64,000 bases of DNA from OAS926 sp035503715 (GTDB lineage Bacteria > Pseudomonadota > Alphaproteobacteria > Rhizobiales > Rhizobiaceae), in assembly GCA_035503715.1 (NCBI GenBank), contig DATJTE010000171.1, positions 8,748 through 72,747 of the forward strand, written 5' to 3'. Under the pieces are notes generated by a model. It worked only from the letters and a program-made list of their open reading frames with translations. It ran no database searches and was not told the DNA's origin. Below are positions 45,435 through 54,754 of the stretch, piece by piece; position 1 is the stretch's first letter; each line of letters starts with the position of its first letter. Both the position numbers and the translations under genes were made by a program.

Positions 45435-46241
45435 ATGACCATGGACAAGGGCAAGGCTTTCCGCGCGCTGCACGACAGCACTTTTGTCATTCCAAACCCC
45501 TGGGACATCGGCACCGCAAAACTGCTCGCCAGTGCCGGTTTCAAGGCGCTGGCGACGACCAGCGCGGGCTACGCCTTCTCGCGCGGTCTGCAGGACGGCG
45601 CTGTCGGTTTCGAGGAGATGATCCAGCACTGCAAGGAGCTGGCGCACGCCACTGACCTACCGGTGTCGGCCGACCTCGAAAAGGGCAAGGGCGATACGCC
45701 GGAGAGCGCGGCGGAGACGATCTTCGCTGCGGAAGCGGCGGGGCTGGCCGGCTGCTCGATCGAGGATTTTTCCGGCGACGAGGCGAATGCGATCTATGAT
45801 TTCGAGCATGCGGTCGAACGCGTGAGGGCTGCTGCACAGGCAGCGCGTTCGCTGAAGCGCGACTTCGTTTTCACCGCGCGTGCGGAGAATTTTTTGCACG
45901 GCCGCAACGACCTCGACGACACGATCAAGCGGTTGCAGGCATTCGAGAAAGCCGGCGCCGATGTCGTCTACGCGCCGGGTCTTGGCGACGTCGAAACCGT
46001 TCGCAAGGTCGCGTCGTCGGTAAAAGTGCCCATCAACGTGCTGGTGGTACCGGGCTTCACGGTCGAGTCTCTGCGGGCGGCCGGTGCGAAGCGCCTCTCG
46101 CTCGGCTCGAAGCTGACGACATATGCGTTCGGCATGTTGGAGACGGCGAGCCGTGAGATGCTGCAGGATGGCACGTTCGGCTTCACGCGCGCCGGCATGC
46201 CGTTCGCCAAGGCGCAGCAGCTCTTCGCGCCAAAGGCATGA
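45435..46241 (+). CDS. isocitrate lyase/PEP mutase superfamily protein
   Basis: 268 residues, (beta/alpha)8 barrel. FVIPNPWDIGTAKLLASAGFKALATTSAGYAFSRG is the superfamily start; VSADLEKGKGD and FTARAENFLHG carry metal/phosphonate ligands. The isocitrate-lyase KKCGH motif is missing, so a lyase on methylisocitrate is unlikely; oxaloacetate hydrolase or another C-C/C-P activity is open. Its stop overlaps the start of the hydroxyproline gene. Confidence 0.85.
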   Translation: MTMDKGKAFRALHDSTFVIPNPWDIGTAKLLASAGFKALATTSAGYAFSRGLQDGAVGFEEMIQHCKELAHATDLPVSADLEKGKGDTPESAAETIFAAEAAGLAGCSIEDFSGDEANAIYDFEHAVERVRAAAQAARSLKRDFVFTARAENFLHGRNDLDDTIKRLQAFEKAGADVVYAPGLGDVETVRKVASSVKVPINVLVVPGFTVESLRAAGAKRLSLGSKLTTYAFGMLETASREMLQDGTFGFTRAGMPFAKAQQLFAPKA

Positions 46242-47242
46242 GCCTAGTCCTCACAACGATCGACATGCACACCGGTGGCGAACCGCTCAGGATCGTCACC
46301 GGCGGCTATCCTGCGATTCCGAAGGGTGCGATCCTCGAGAAGCGCGCCTATGTGCGCGAGAATCTCGATCATCTGCGCAGGCTGCTGATCTTCGAGCCGC
46401 GCGGCCATTACGACATGTATGGCGCGATCCTGGTGGAGCCGGACCTGCCGGGCGCCGACCTCGCGGTGCTCTTCATGCACAATGAGGGCTACTCGACCAT
46501 GTGCGGCCACGCGATCGTTGCGCTCGGCCGCTACGCGATCGATCAGGGTCTGGTGAAGGCGGTCGAGCCGAGGACGATGGTCAACATCGAGTGTCCGTGC
46601 GGCATGGTGGTGGCGAGCGTCGAGGTCAAGGACGGCAAGGCGGGCGCGGTGTCGTTCGAGAGCGTGCCGTCGTTCCTGTTCGCGAAAGATCGGTCGCTGG
46701 AGGTGCCAAGCTACGGCGCGATCCGCTTCGACGTCGCCTATGGCGGCGCGTTCTACGCGCTGGCCGACTGCCGGCAGTTCGGGCTGGAGTTCGGACGCGA
46801 CCGCGCGCGCGATTTCATCGACGCGGCGACGGCGCTCAGCGATCGGGTGAAGGCGGAGATCGCGATCACGCATCCGGACCATGCAGACCTCGCTTTCCTC
46901 TACGGTTCGATCCTGACGGATGGCGGTGACGGTAAGCATGACGTCGCGACCAAAAATGTCTGCGTGTTCGCCGACGCGGAGGTCGACCGCTCGCCGACAG
47001 GCTCGGGCGTCACGGCGCGGCTCGCCGCCATGTTCGCCAAGGGCGAAATCGCGATCGGCGAGGAGAGGCTGTTCGAGTCGATCGTTGGCTCGCGCTTTAC
47101 GGGCGCAGTCGTGCGCACAACCAAGGCAGGTGGTTTCGCCGCGATCGTCGCGCGCGTCGGCGGCCGCGCGCATTATTCCGGCCGGTCGGAGTTCTCATTG
47201 GAGGATGGCGATGAACTGGGGCGGGGTTTCCTCGTCAGATAG
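46238..47242 (+). CDS. trans-3-hydroxy-L-proline dehydratase (proline racemase family)
   Basis: 334 residues. The proline racemase fold has two active-site motifs. The first, GYSTMCGHAIVAL, keeps its catalytic Cys. The second, DRSPTGSGVTARLA, has Thr where racemases and 4-hydroxyproline epimerases have Cys. Cys/Thr is the known signature of trans-3-hydroxyproline dehydratases, which form pyrroline-2-carboxylate. No ornithine-cyclodeaminase-like reductase lies nearby. ATGA overlap with the preceding gene. Confidence 0.85.
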   Translation: MSLVLTTIDMHTGGEPLRIVTGGYPAIPKGAILEKRAYVRENLDHLRRLLIFEPRGHYDMYGAILVEPDLPGADLAVLFMHNEGYSTMCGHAIVALGRYAIDQGLVKAVEPRTMVNIECPCGMVVASVEVKDGKAGAVSFESVPSFLFAKDRSLEVPSYGAIRFDVAYGGAFYALADCRQFGLEFGRDRARDFIDAATALSDRVKAEIAITHPDHADLAFLYGSILTDGGDGKHDVATKNVCVFADAEVDRSPTGSGVTARLAAMFAKGEIAIGEERLFESIVGSRFTGAVVRTTKAGGFAAIVARVGGRAHYSGRSEFSLEDGDELGRGFLVR

Positions 47243-47377
47243 CGAGTCACTCGGCGTTCAAGCGCCCGCTATTCCGTCTCGGGCTTCGGCCGAGCCTCTG
47301 GTATCCATCACTGCAATTGATCGAAGCATTCGCAGGCATGTCTGTATTTCACCGATCGCGGATGCGATAAACGCGCC

Positions 47378-47995
47378 ATGACACTCGCCGGCCTCATCAC
47401 CTATTCGGGCGCGCTCGCCATCGCCGCCGCCATTCCGGGACCCGGCGTGACGGCGTTGGTCGCGCGTGCGCTAGGATCCGGCTTCCGCTCGTCGCTGTTC
47501 ATGTCGTTCGGCCTGGTGCTTGGCGACCTCACCTATCTCACTGCCGTGGTGCTCGGCCTGGCCTTGGTCGCGCAGACCTTCGGCACCGTGTTCCTCGTCA
47601 TCAAATGGGCCGGCGTCGCCTACCTCTGCTACCTCGCATATAAATTCTGGACCGCTGGCATCGCACCGACCGACATTGAGGCGAAGCGTGGCGCTGGCGG
47701 TTTCGCGGCAAGCTTCATGGCCGGGCTGATGGTGACGCTCGGCAACCCGAAGACGATGATCTTCTATTTGGCGCTGACGCCGACGCTGGTCGACCTCGCG
47801 AAGATCACGCCGACCGATTACGGGTTGCTCGCGCTGGCGACCATCGTCGTGCTGCTGGTCGTTCTTGTGCCCTATCTCGTGCTGGCCGCCAATGCGCGGT
47901 CGCTGCTCAAGTCGCCGCGCGCGCTGAAAGCGATGAACCGTACGGCGGCGAGCTTCATGGTGGGCGCCGCCGCGGCGATCGCGACGCGGCAATAG
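47378..47995 (+). CDS. LysE/RhtB-family amino-acid exporter
   Basis: 205 residues with six helices. AAIPGPGVTALVARALGSGFRSSLFMSFGLVLGDLTYL is the LysE N-terminus; FMAGLMVTLGNPKTMIFYLAL is the conserved central motif. Stands 135 bases after the dehydratase. Substrate unknown. Confidence 0.92.
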   Translation: MTLAGLITYSGALAIAAAIPGPGVTALVARALGSGFRSSLFMSFGLVLGDLTYLTAVVLGLALVAQTFGTVFLVIKWAGVAYLCYLAYKFWTAGIAPTDIEAKRGAGGFAASFMAGLMVTLGNPKTMIFYLALTPTLVDLAKITPTDYGLLALATIVVLLVVLVPYLVLAANARSLLKSPRALKAMNRTAASFMVGAAAAIATRQ

Positions 47996-48080
47996 CTGCT
48001 TGGTCCTAAGGCTGATCTAGCCGGGCGTTTCCCTTGCCACGCGGGCCGTGCTAACTGGCTTTGCAATCCAGGGAGAGCGC

Positions 48081-49055
48081 ATGAACAAGCCCGCCACTCG
48101 CAAGCCCGGACGCGGCCGCGTCTACAACTCGATCGTGGAAACCATCGGCGACACGCCGCTGGTCCGGCTGGACAAATTCGCGCGCGAAAAGGGCGTTGTC
48201 GCCAACCTGATGGCCAAGCTGGAGTTCTTCAACCCGATCTCGAGCGTCAAGGATCGTATCGGCGTGGCGATGATCGAGGCGCTGGAGACGGAAGGGAAAA
48301 TCCGTCCGGGCCGCACCACGCTGGTCGAGCCGACATCGGGCAATACAGGCATCGCGCTGGCCTTCGCGGCCGCGGCGAAGGGCTACAAGCTGATCCTGAC
48401 CATGCCGGAAACCATGTCGATGGAGCGGCGCAAGATGCTGCTGCTGCTCGGCGCCGAACTGGTGCTGACCGAAGGCGCCAAGGGCATGAAGGGCGCTATC
48501 GCAAAGGCGGAGGAACTCGTCGCGACGCTGCCCGACGCGATCATCCCGCAGCAGTTCGAAAACCCGGCCAATCCGGATATCCATCGCCGCACAACGGCGG
48601 AGGAGATCTGGAACGACACGAACGGCGAGGTCGATATCGTCGTTTCGGGCATAGGCACCGGCGGCACCATCACCGGCGTCGGCCAGGTGCTGAAACCGCG
48701 CAAGCCGGGCCTGAAAATGATTGCCGTCGAGCCGGAGGCGTCGCCGGTGCTGTCGGGCGGCGCGCCAGGCCCGCACAAGATCCAGGGCATCGGCGCGGGC
48801 TTCGCGCCCAAAATCCTCGACACCTCGATCTATGACGAGGTGGTCAAGGTCTCTAACGAAGATGCTTTCGCCAATGCGCGGCTGGTGGCGCGGCTTGAAG
48901 GCGTGCCGGTCGGCATCTCCTCCGGCGCTGCCCTGCAGGCGGCGGTCGTCGTCGGGTCGCGGCCGGAGAACAAGGGGAAGAATATCGTTGTAATCATCCC
49001 TTCGTTTGCGGAACGCTATCTTTCGACGGCGCTGTTCGAGGGGCTTGGGAGCTAA
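48081..49055 (+). CDS. cysK: cysteine synthase A (O-acetylserine sulfhydrylase)
   Basis: 324 residues. PLP lysine in NPISSVKDRIG, the substrate loop TSGNTGIALA, and the phosphate-binding GTGGTITG. The N-terminal IVETIGDTPLVRL and the C-terminus (VVIIPSFAERYLSTALF) fit CysK. ATG at 48081 follows GGGAGAG. Confidence 0.95.
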   Translation: MNKPATRKPGRGRVYNSIVETIGDTPLVRLDKFAREKGVVANLMAKLEFFNPISSVKDRIGVAMIEALETEGKIRPGRTTLVEPTSGNTGIALAFAAAAKGYKLILTMPETMSMERRKMLLLLGAELVLTEGAKGMKGAIAKAEELVATLPDAIIPQQFENPANPDIHRRTTAEEIWNDTNGEVDIVVSGIGTGGTITGVGQVLKPRKPGLKMIAVEPEASPVLSGGAPGPHKIQGIGAGFAPKILDTSIYDEVVKVSNEDAFANARLVARLEGVPVGISSGAALQAAVVVGSRPENKGKNIVVIIPSFAERYLSTALFEGLGS

Positions 49056-49095
49056 GCAGGCGCAACGGGTTGCTGCTCTTGGGGGAGGGCGTTTG

Positions 49096-49722
49096 GTGGG
49101 CTACAGACTTTACACGCGGCCGGGTTCCGGCGGTTTCGTCGTCGAGGTCGCCTTCGCCATGGCCGGCGTGCCGGTCGAGAAGATCGACGTCACGCGCGCC
49201 GAACAGAAACCTGGCGGGACGTTCCGCGAGATCAACCCTGTCGGCCAGGTGCCGGCGTTGATCCTGCCCGACGGGCGGCTGATGACCGAATCCGCCGCGA
49301 TCTGCCTCTACCTCGCCGAACAGTATCCGCTGCGGGGTATCGGCCCGGTTGCGGGATCGTCCGAACGGCCGGATTTCCTGCGCTGGATGCTCTTCTTGGC
49401 GTCGGCGCATTATCCCACGCTGTTGCGCTTCTACTATCCGGACCGCCGCACGACCGATGCCGGCGGCATCGATGCTGTGAAGCAGGCGGCAGTCGCCGAG
49501 TCCGAGCAGCTTTTCGAGGTCGTCGAAAACCATCTCGCCGGCCGTCAATGGCTGGTCGGCGACACGATGACCATCGCCGACGTCTATCTGGCGATGCTCG
49601 CCTACTGGCTGCCGCCAGACGACAGGCCGCGCGCAGTCTGGACGAACATTATCGCGCTTTCGAACCGCGTCGCCAGAGATGCGACCGTCGCCGAGCTGAA
49701 CAAGACGCACAAGATCTGGTGA
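49096..49722 (+). CDS. glutathione S-transferase family protein
   Basis: 208 residues from a GTG after GGGAGGG (a TTG one codon earlier is also possible). The N-terminal thioredoxin-like domain has NPVGQVPALILPDGRLMTESAAICLYLAEQ, where the cis-Pro and Glu-Ser bind glutathione. The C-terminal helical domain has VGDTMTIADVYLAML. Catalytic residue near Tyr/Ser in the first strand is uncertain. Confidence 0.9.
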   Translation: MGYRLYTRPGSGGFVVEVAFAMAGVPVEKIDVTRAEQKPGGTFREINPVGQVPALILPDGRLMTESAAICLYLAEQYPLRGIGPVAGSSERPDFLRWMLFLASAHYPTLLRFYYPDRRTTDAGGIDAVKQAAVAESEQLFEVVENHLAGRQWLVGDTMTIADVYLAMLAYWLPPDDRPRAVWTNIIALSNRVARDATVAELNKTHKIW

Positions 49723-49897
49723 CCGAGGGCAGGCTCGCCTCGGCCCAGGCTGGGGAATTGTCGGCGGGCGGCGACGTCGAGCAGGCATTGACGCAGCGTC
49801 ACCTCGCGCCATGTAAGCCCTTCGTCCAATTCGGCGTTTTCAGGTTGGCAGGGGCGGCCCGATCCTTAAAGTGTGAATCTGCAACTGGGAGGAAAGA

Positions 49898-50848
49898 ATG
49901 ATCCATCTGAACCGGAAACTCATTCTCGGCGCGGTGGCGCTGACGCTGGCGGCGGCGCCCGTCAAGGCGCAGGAGTTCATCAATGTGCTGACCGGCGGCA
50001 CGTCGGGTGTCTATTATCCGCTCGGCGTCGCGCTGTCGGAGATCTACGCCAAGGGCATCGAAGGCTCGCGCACGCAGGTGCAGGCGACGAAAGCCTCGGT
50101 CGAGAACCTGAACCTGCTGCAACAGGGCAAGGGCGAGATCGCGTTCTCGCTCGGCGATTCCGTGCAGGAAGCGGTCAAGGGCAACACGGAAGCCGGCTTC
50201 CCGGCGCCGCTCGACAAGCTGCGCGGCATCGCGGCGATCTATCCGAACTACATCCAGATCGTCGCATCCCAAGAGTCGGGCATCAAGTCGCTCGCCGACC
50301 TGAAGGGCAAGAGCCTGTCGGTTGGCGCACCGGCGTCGGGCACCGAACTCAATGCACGCGCCATCTTCGCTGCGGCCGGCATGAAGTATGAGGATCTCGG
50401 CAAGGTCGAATATCTGCCGTTCGCTGAATCGGTCGAGCTGATAAAGAACCGCCAGCTCGACGCGACGCTGCAATCGGCGGGTCTCGGCGTCGCGTCGATC
50501 CGCGACCTCGCGACCTCGCTGCCCATCAATGTGGTGGCCGTGCCGGCCGACACCGTCAACAAGATCGGCGCGCCCTACATCTCGGTCATGATCCCTGCCG
50601 GCACCTATGATGGCCAGGCTGAGGACGTGGCGACAGCCGCTGTCGGCAACTTCCTGATCACGCATGACGGCGTGTCCGATGAGACCGCGTACCAGATGAC
50701 GAAGCTGCTGTTCGAGAACCTCGACCAGATGGTCGCGGCGCACGCGGCGGCGAAGGCAATCGACCCGGCCAAGGCGCTCGACGGCATGCCGGTGCCACTG
50801 CACCCAGGTGCGGAGCGTTATTACAAGGAAAAGGGCTTGATCAAGTAG
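49898..50848 (+). CDS. TAXI-family TRAP transporter solute-binding protein
   Basis: 316 residues. Signal peptide ends APVKAQ. FINVLTGGTSGVYYPLGVALSEIY is the TAXI signature, and VGAPASGTELNARAIFAAAGMKYEDL the ligand loop. No TRAP permease (DctQM) is seen nearby, so the partner must be elsewhere. GGGAGGAAAG ribosome-binding site. Confidence 0.93.
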   Translation: MIHLNRKLILGAVALTLAAAPVKAQEFINVLTGGTSGVYYPLGVALSEIYAKGIEGSRTQVQATKASVENLNLLQQGKGEIAFSLGDSVQEAVKGNTEAGFPAPLDKLRGIAAIYPNYIQIVASQESGIKSLADLKGKSLSVGAPASGTELNARAIFAAAGMKYEDLGKVEYLPFAESVELIKNRQLDATLQSAGLGVASIRDLATSLPINVVAVPADTVNKIGAPYISVMIPAGTYDGQAEDVATAAVGNFLITHDGVSDETAYQMTKLLFENLDQMVAAHAAAKAIDPAKALDGMPVPLHPGAERYYKEKGLIK

Positions 50849-50863
50849 CCCGCATTGGGACTC

Positions 50864-50889
50864 GAAGGTGGGCTTAACCGCCCACCTTC
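50864..50889. terminator. hairpin between convergent genes
   Basis: A perfect 10-bp stem GAAGGTGGGC/GCCCACCTTC with a TTAACC loop overlaps the end of the CoxG-like gene. It lacks a T-run, so terminator assignment is tentative. Confidence 0.4.
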
Positions 50890-51323
50890 TCGCCAAAAGT
50901 CGAGAAGAATTCGCCGGCAAGCTTCTTCGACGTCGACATGATGAGCCGGCTGCCGAGCTGGGCGATCTTACCGCCCACGTCCGCCTTGGCGGCATATTTG
51001 AGAAGCGTCACGCCCGGCTCGACCTCTTCCAGCGTCACGTCCGCGCCGCCCTTGGCGAAGCCCGCCACGCCGCCCTTGCCTTCGCCCTGAATGGTGTAGC
51101 CGTGCGGCGGATTCAAATTCTTGAGATTGACCTCGCCGTTGAAGGTCGCCTTGATCGGTCCGATCTTCAACACGACGGTGGCGGCCATATTGGTCGGCGT
51201 TTTCATTTCGAGCGACTGGCAGCCGGGGATGCACTCTTTAAGTATGGCCGGGTCGTTCAAGGCTTTCCACACGGCATCGATCGGTGCGCCGATCCGCTCC
51301 TCCCCCTCGATCACCAAAGCCAT
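50874..51323 (-). CDS. CoxG-family SRPBCC protein
   Basis: 149 residues. IEGEERIGAPIDAVWKALNDPAILKECIPGCQSLEMKTPTNMAATVVLKIGPIKATFNGEV is the CoxG (carbon monoxide dehydrogenase subunit G) domain. No CO dehydrogenase or other molybdenum hydroxylase genes lie here, so it is a stand-alone member. ATG at 51323 gives the family N-terminus. Confidence 0.9.
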   Translation of the reverse strand: MALVIEGEERIGAPIDAVWKALNDPAILKECIPGCQSLEMKTPTNMAATVVLKIGPIKATFNGEVNLKNLNPPHGYTIQGEGKGGVAGFAKGGADVTLEEVEPGVTLLKYAAKADVGGKIAQLGSRLIMSTSKKLAGEFFSTFGEKVGG

Positions 51324-51465
51324 GGCCGTTTTCCTCGTTTTCCCGAACGACAAACGGGTACTCCAGCGGCCGGGGCCTGTCCATCGGCGCTTTCTGCGCC
51401 AACATGCGCACTTGCCGACTCTCTCGGCATGCCATATCGATTTGTCCTACAAATAGCCGGAGACG

Positions 51466-53271
51466 ATGATGGCTGGGGCCAAAACCAAAAAGACGTTCCG
51501 CTCGCAGGAGTGGTTCAACAACCCGGACAATCCGGGCATGACGGCGCTTTACCTGGAGCGTTACCTGAACTTCGGCCTTACCCGCGAAGAGCTGCAATCC
51601 GGCAAGCCGCTGATCGGCATCGCCCAGACTGGTTCTGATCTTTCGCCCTGCAACCGGCATCATATCGAGCTCGCCAAGCGCGTCCGCGCCGGCATCGAGG
51701 CGGCAGGCGGCATTCCCTTCGAATTCCCGACCCACCCGATCCAGGAAACCGGCAAGCGGCCGACCGCGTCGCTTGACCGCAACCTCGCCTATCTCGGCCT
51801 CGTCGAGGTGCTCTACGGCTACCCGCTCGACGGCGTCGTGCTCACCATCGGCTGCGACAAGACCACGCCGGCGCTGCTGATGGCTGCGGCGACGGTCAAT
51901 CTGCCGGCGATCGCGCTGTCGGTCGGACCGATGCTGAACGGCTGGCATCGCGGCCAGCGCACCGGCTCCGGCACCATCGCCTGGAAGGCGCGCGAGATGC
52001 ATTCGGCCGGCGAGATCGACTACAACCAGTTCATGGACCTCGTCGCATCGTCGGCGCCGTCGGTTGGTTACTGCAACACGATGGGCACGGCGACGACGAT
52101 GAACAGTCTGGCCGAAGCGCTCGGCATGCAGTTGCCAGGCTCCGCCGCGATCCCCGCGCCGTACCGCGAGCGCGGCCAGATGGCTTACGAGACCGGCAAG
52201 CGCATCGTCGAGATGGTCCACGGCGACCTGAAGCCGTCCGACATCATGACACGCGAGGCGTTCGAGAACGCCATCGTGGTGAATTCGGCGATCGGCGGTT
52301 CGACCAATGCGCCGATCCATCTGAATGCGATTGCGCGCCATCTCGGCGTGAAGCTCGACAATGACGACTGGCAGGCGATTGGCCACGAGATTCCGCTGCT
52401 GGTGAATTTGCAGCCGGCCGGCGAATATCTCGGCGAGGATTATCATCACGCCGGCGGCGTTCCCGCCGTTGTTGCCGAGTTGATGAAGGCGAAGCTCCTG
52501 CCGCACCCGAAGGCGCGGACCGTCAACGGCAGGTCGATCGGCGAGAATTGCAAGAAAGCGGAGAACCTCGACCCGAAGGTGATCCGCACCGTCAAGGACC
52601 CGATGAAGACGCGCGCCGGCTTCATCAATTTGAAGGGTAACCTTTTCGACAGCGCGATCATGAAGACCAGCGTGATCTCCGACGAGTTCCGCCAACGCTA
52701 TCTGTCGAACCCGAAAGATCCGGAAGCTTTTGAGGGTCGCGCGGTCGTGTTCGACGGGCCGGAGGATTACCACAAGCGCATCGACGACCCGAAAGAGAAG
52801 ATCGACGAGTTCTGTATCCTGTTCATGCGCGGCGCGGGTCCGGTCGGGTACCCGGGCGGCGCGGAAGTGGTGAACATGCAGCCACCGGATTACCTCATCA
52901 AGAAGGGCATCCACTCGCTGCCCTGCATCGGCGACGGCCGCCAGTCGGGCACGTCAGGTTCGCCCTCGATCCTTAATGCCTCGCCGGAAGCGGCCGCCGG
53001 CGGGGGGCTGGCGCTGCTGAAATCAGGTGACCGCGTGCGCATCGATCTAAAGAAGGGCACGGCGAACATCATGATCTCCGACGCTGAGTTGAAGAAGCGC
53101 CGCGCGGCGCTGACCGGCAATGGCGGCTACCACTATCCAAAGCACCAGACGCCGTGGCAGGAAATCCAGCGCGGCATGGTCGACCAGTTCGATCAGGGCA
53201 TGGTGCTGAAGCCGGCGGTGAAATACCGCGACGTCGCGCATACGTCGGGCGTGCCGAGGGATAATCACTAG
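51466..53271 (+). CDS. xylD: IlvD/Edd-family dehydratase, likely xylonate dehydratase
   Basis: 601 residues. The FeS/Mg dehydratase core has TGSDLSPCNRHH, the FeS ligand GCDKTTPA and a further Cys in CNTMGTA. It matches my memory of Caulobacter D-xylonate dehydratase along its length (FRSQEWFNNPD..MTALYLER at the N-terminus, the QETGKRPTAS region, the closing TPWQEI..KYRDV). Related sugar-acid substrates are possible. No other xyl gene is adjacent. Confidence 0.82.
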   Translation: MMAGAKTKKTFRSQEWFNNPDNPGMTALYLERYLNFGLTREELQSGKPLIGIAQTGSDLSPCNRHHIELAKRVRAGIEAAGGIPFEFPTHPIQETGKRPTASLDRNLAYLGLVEVLYGYPLDGVVLTIGCDKTTPALLMAAATVNLPAIALSVGPMLNGWHRGQRTGSGTIAWKAREMHSAGEIDYNQFMDLVASSAPSVGYCNTMGTATTMNSLAEALGMQLPGSAAIPAPYRERGQMAYETGKRIVEMVHGDLKPSDIMTREAFENAIVVNSAIGGSTNAPIHLNAIARHLGVKLDNDDWQAIGHEIPLLVNLQPAGEYLGEDYHHAGGVPAVVAELMKAKLLPHPKARTVNGRSIGENCKKAENLDPKVIRTVKDPMKTRAGFINLKGNLFDSAIMKTSVISDEFRQRYLSNPKDPEAFEGRAVVFDGPEDYHKRIDDPKEKIDEFCILFMRGAGPVGYPGGAEVVNMQPPDYLIKKGIHSLPCIGDGRQSGTSGSPSILNASPEAAAGGGLALLKSGDRVRIDLKKGTANIMISDAELKKRRAALTGNGGYHYPKHQTPWQEIQRGMVDQFDQGMVLKPAVKYRDVAHTSGVPRDNH

Positions 53272-53306
53272 CGGTCGTTCCCTTCGGGTCGTGCTAGAGC
53301 GCGAGC

Positions 53307-54206
53307 ATGCTTGCGCTCACGCTCATCCGTACGCTCGACCTCACCAAGGCTACGGCGCCGGGCCGCGCGCCGCACATCGCCGCGGCAAGCGGGTTGATCC
53401 GCGCTGGTAATCATCTCTACGTGATCGGTGATGACGAAAGCCATCTCGGCGTTTTTCCGGCGGCTGGGAGCAATCCCGGCAAGCTGATCCAGTTGCTCGA
53501 CGGCGAGCTTCCGATGGAGCCTGCGGCACGAAAGGCAAGGAAGCCGGATTTCGAAGCGCTGGCATTAATACCAGCCTCGAATGCGTTCCCGCATGGCGCG
53601 CTGTTCGCGCTGGGCTCCGGTTCGACAGCGACGAGAAGGCGCGGCGTTGTGCTTGCGCTGAACACGGCTGGAGACATCGCAAGCGAGCCAAAGATCATAA
53701 ACATGGCGCCGCTTTTCACGACGTTGGATGCCATCTTTCCCGAGCCGAACATTGAGGGCGCGGTCATTCGGCGTGACGAACTGCTGCTCTTCCAGCGCGG
53801 CAATGTCGGCAATCCCGAGAACGCGATCGTGCGGACAGACCTTGCGACGGTATTGGCGTTGCGCTCGCCCGCATCGCTTTCCGTCGAACGTGTCAGATTA
53901 GGCGAGATCAGCGGCGTGCCACTATGCTTCACCGATGCAGCGGCGCTGCCGTCGGGCGATATCGTCTTCTCGGCAATTGCCGAGGACACGGTCGACTCCT
54001 ATCGCGACGGCGCGCTGGTTGGCGCGGCCGTCGGCGTGCTGAACGCCAATCTGCAATTGATGCATATCGAGCCGATCGAACCCTTGGTGAAGGTCGAGGG
54101 CATTGATTCACGCATCGGCGGACGAGCAATCGAGTTGCTGCTCGTCACTGACGCCGATGACGCGGCAAAGTCCGCTGGGCTCTACAGCGCGCGGCTGGTC
54201 GTCTGA
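53307..54206 (+). CDS. predicted beta-propeller-like protein of unknown function
   Basis: 299 residues, no signal peptide. Repeated beta-strand segments (GNHLYVIGDDESHLGVF, PHGALFALGSGSTATRRRGVVLALN, GDIVFSAIAEDTVDSYRDGALVGAAVGVLN) suggest a propeller. The DFEALALIP and IEGAVIRRDELLLFQRGN patterns are of a small uncharacterised family. Not recognised further. 35 bases after xylD. Confidence 0.65.
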   Translation: MLALTLIRTLDLTKATAPGRAPHIAAASGLIRAGNHLYVIGDDESHLGVFPAAGSNPGKLIQLLDGELPMEPAARKARKPDFEALALIPASNAFPHGALFALGSGSTATRRRGVVLALNTAGDIASEPKIINMAPLFTTLDAIFPEPNIEGAVIRRDELLLFQRGNVGNPENAIVRTDLATVLALRSPASLSVERVRLGEISGVPLCFTDAAALPSGDIVFSAIAEDTVDSYRDGALVGAAVGVLNANLQLMHIEPIEPLVKVEGIDSRIGGRAIELLLVTDADDAAKSAGLYSARLVV

Positions 54207-54209
54207 CCG

Positions 54210-54725
54210 CTACTGTTGCCGGTTGACGGTGGCGGTACAGCGCACGAGGTATTGCGCGGCGTCGAGGATACCGCGCGTCACGAAAGCGAGCGTGGGTTTG
54301 CCCTGGAGCAGGATGTTGGCGTAACCCGCCTCCTCGAGCGCCGTGATGTTCTTCTCCGTCAGCTCGTGATCGCTATCGACGATGTAGGTGTCCGTCGTCA
54401 TGCCGGTCATCTCGAAATTCTTGCCGCTGAGCAGGTTGAATTTCAGCGTTACGGACTGCTCCGGCTCGAAAGCGCCCGGCCAATAGAAGACGCGCAAAAC
54501 CGTCTGCGGGCCCTGGCCCGCATAACGCGTCAGCCAGAGCGCGTTGACCGGCGCAACGTTAAACTCCGTGAGATCGCGATTGACCGCATCACAGCCGCGC
54601 GGACCGGACCAGATCGTCCAGCCCTTGTCCTTGACGAAGAATGTCCCGGCCATGGGCGCCATTCCTTGCGCTGCCGCCGAGGCGACGAACGCGAGGCCGA
54701 GAGCAAAGGCGAGCGGCAAGCGCAT
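54210..54725 (-). CDS. exported protein of unknown function
   Basis: 171 residues with a signal peptide (MRLPLAFALGLAFVASAAAQ). Mature part soluble with one Cys pair (RGCDAVNRD and YLVRCTATV) probably bridged. No family recognised. Downstream of the amidotransferase on the same strand, 29 bases apart. Confidence 0.72.
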   Translation of the reverse strand: MRLPLAFALGLAFVASAAAQGMAPMAGTFFVKDKGWTIWSGPRGCDAVNRDLTEFNVAPVNALWLTRYAGQGPQTVLRVFYWPGAFEPEQSVTLKFNLLSGKNFEMTGMTTDTYIVDSDHELTEKNITALEEAGYANILLQGKPTLAFVTRGILDAAQYLVRCTATVNRQQ

Positions 54726-54754
54726 ATCAGGACTCCTCTTCGGGGAGTGCAGTT

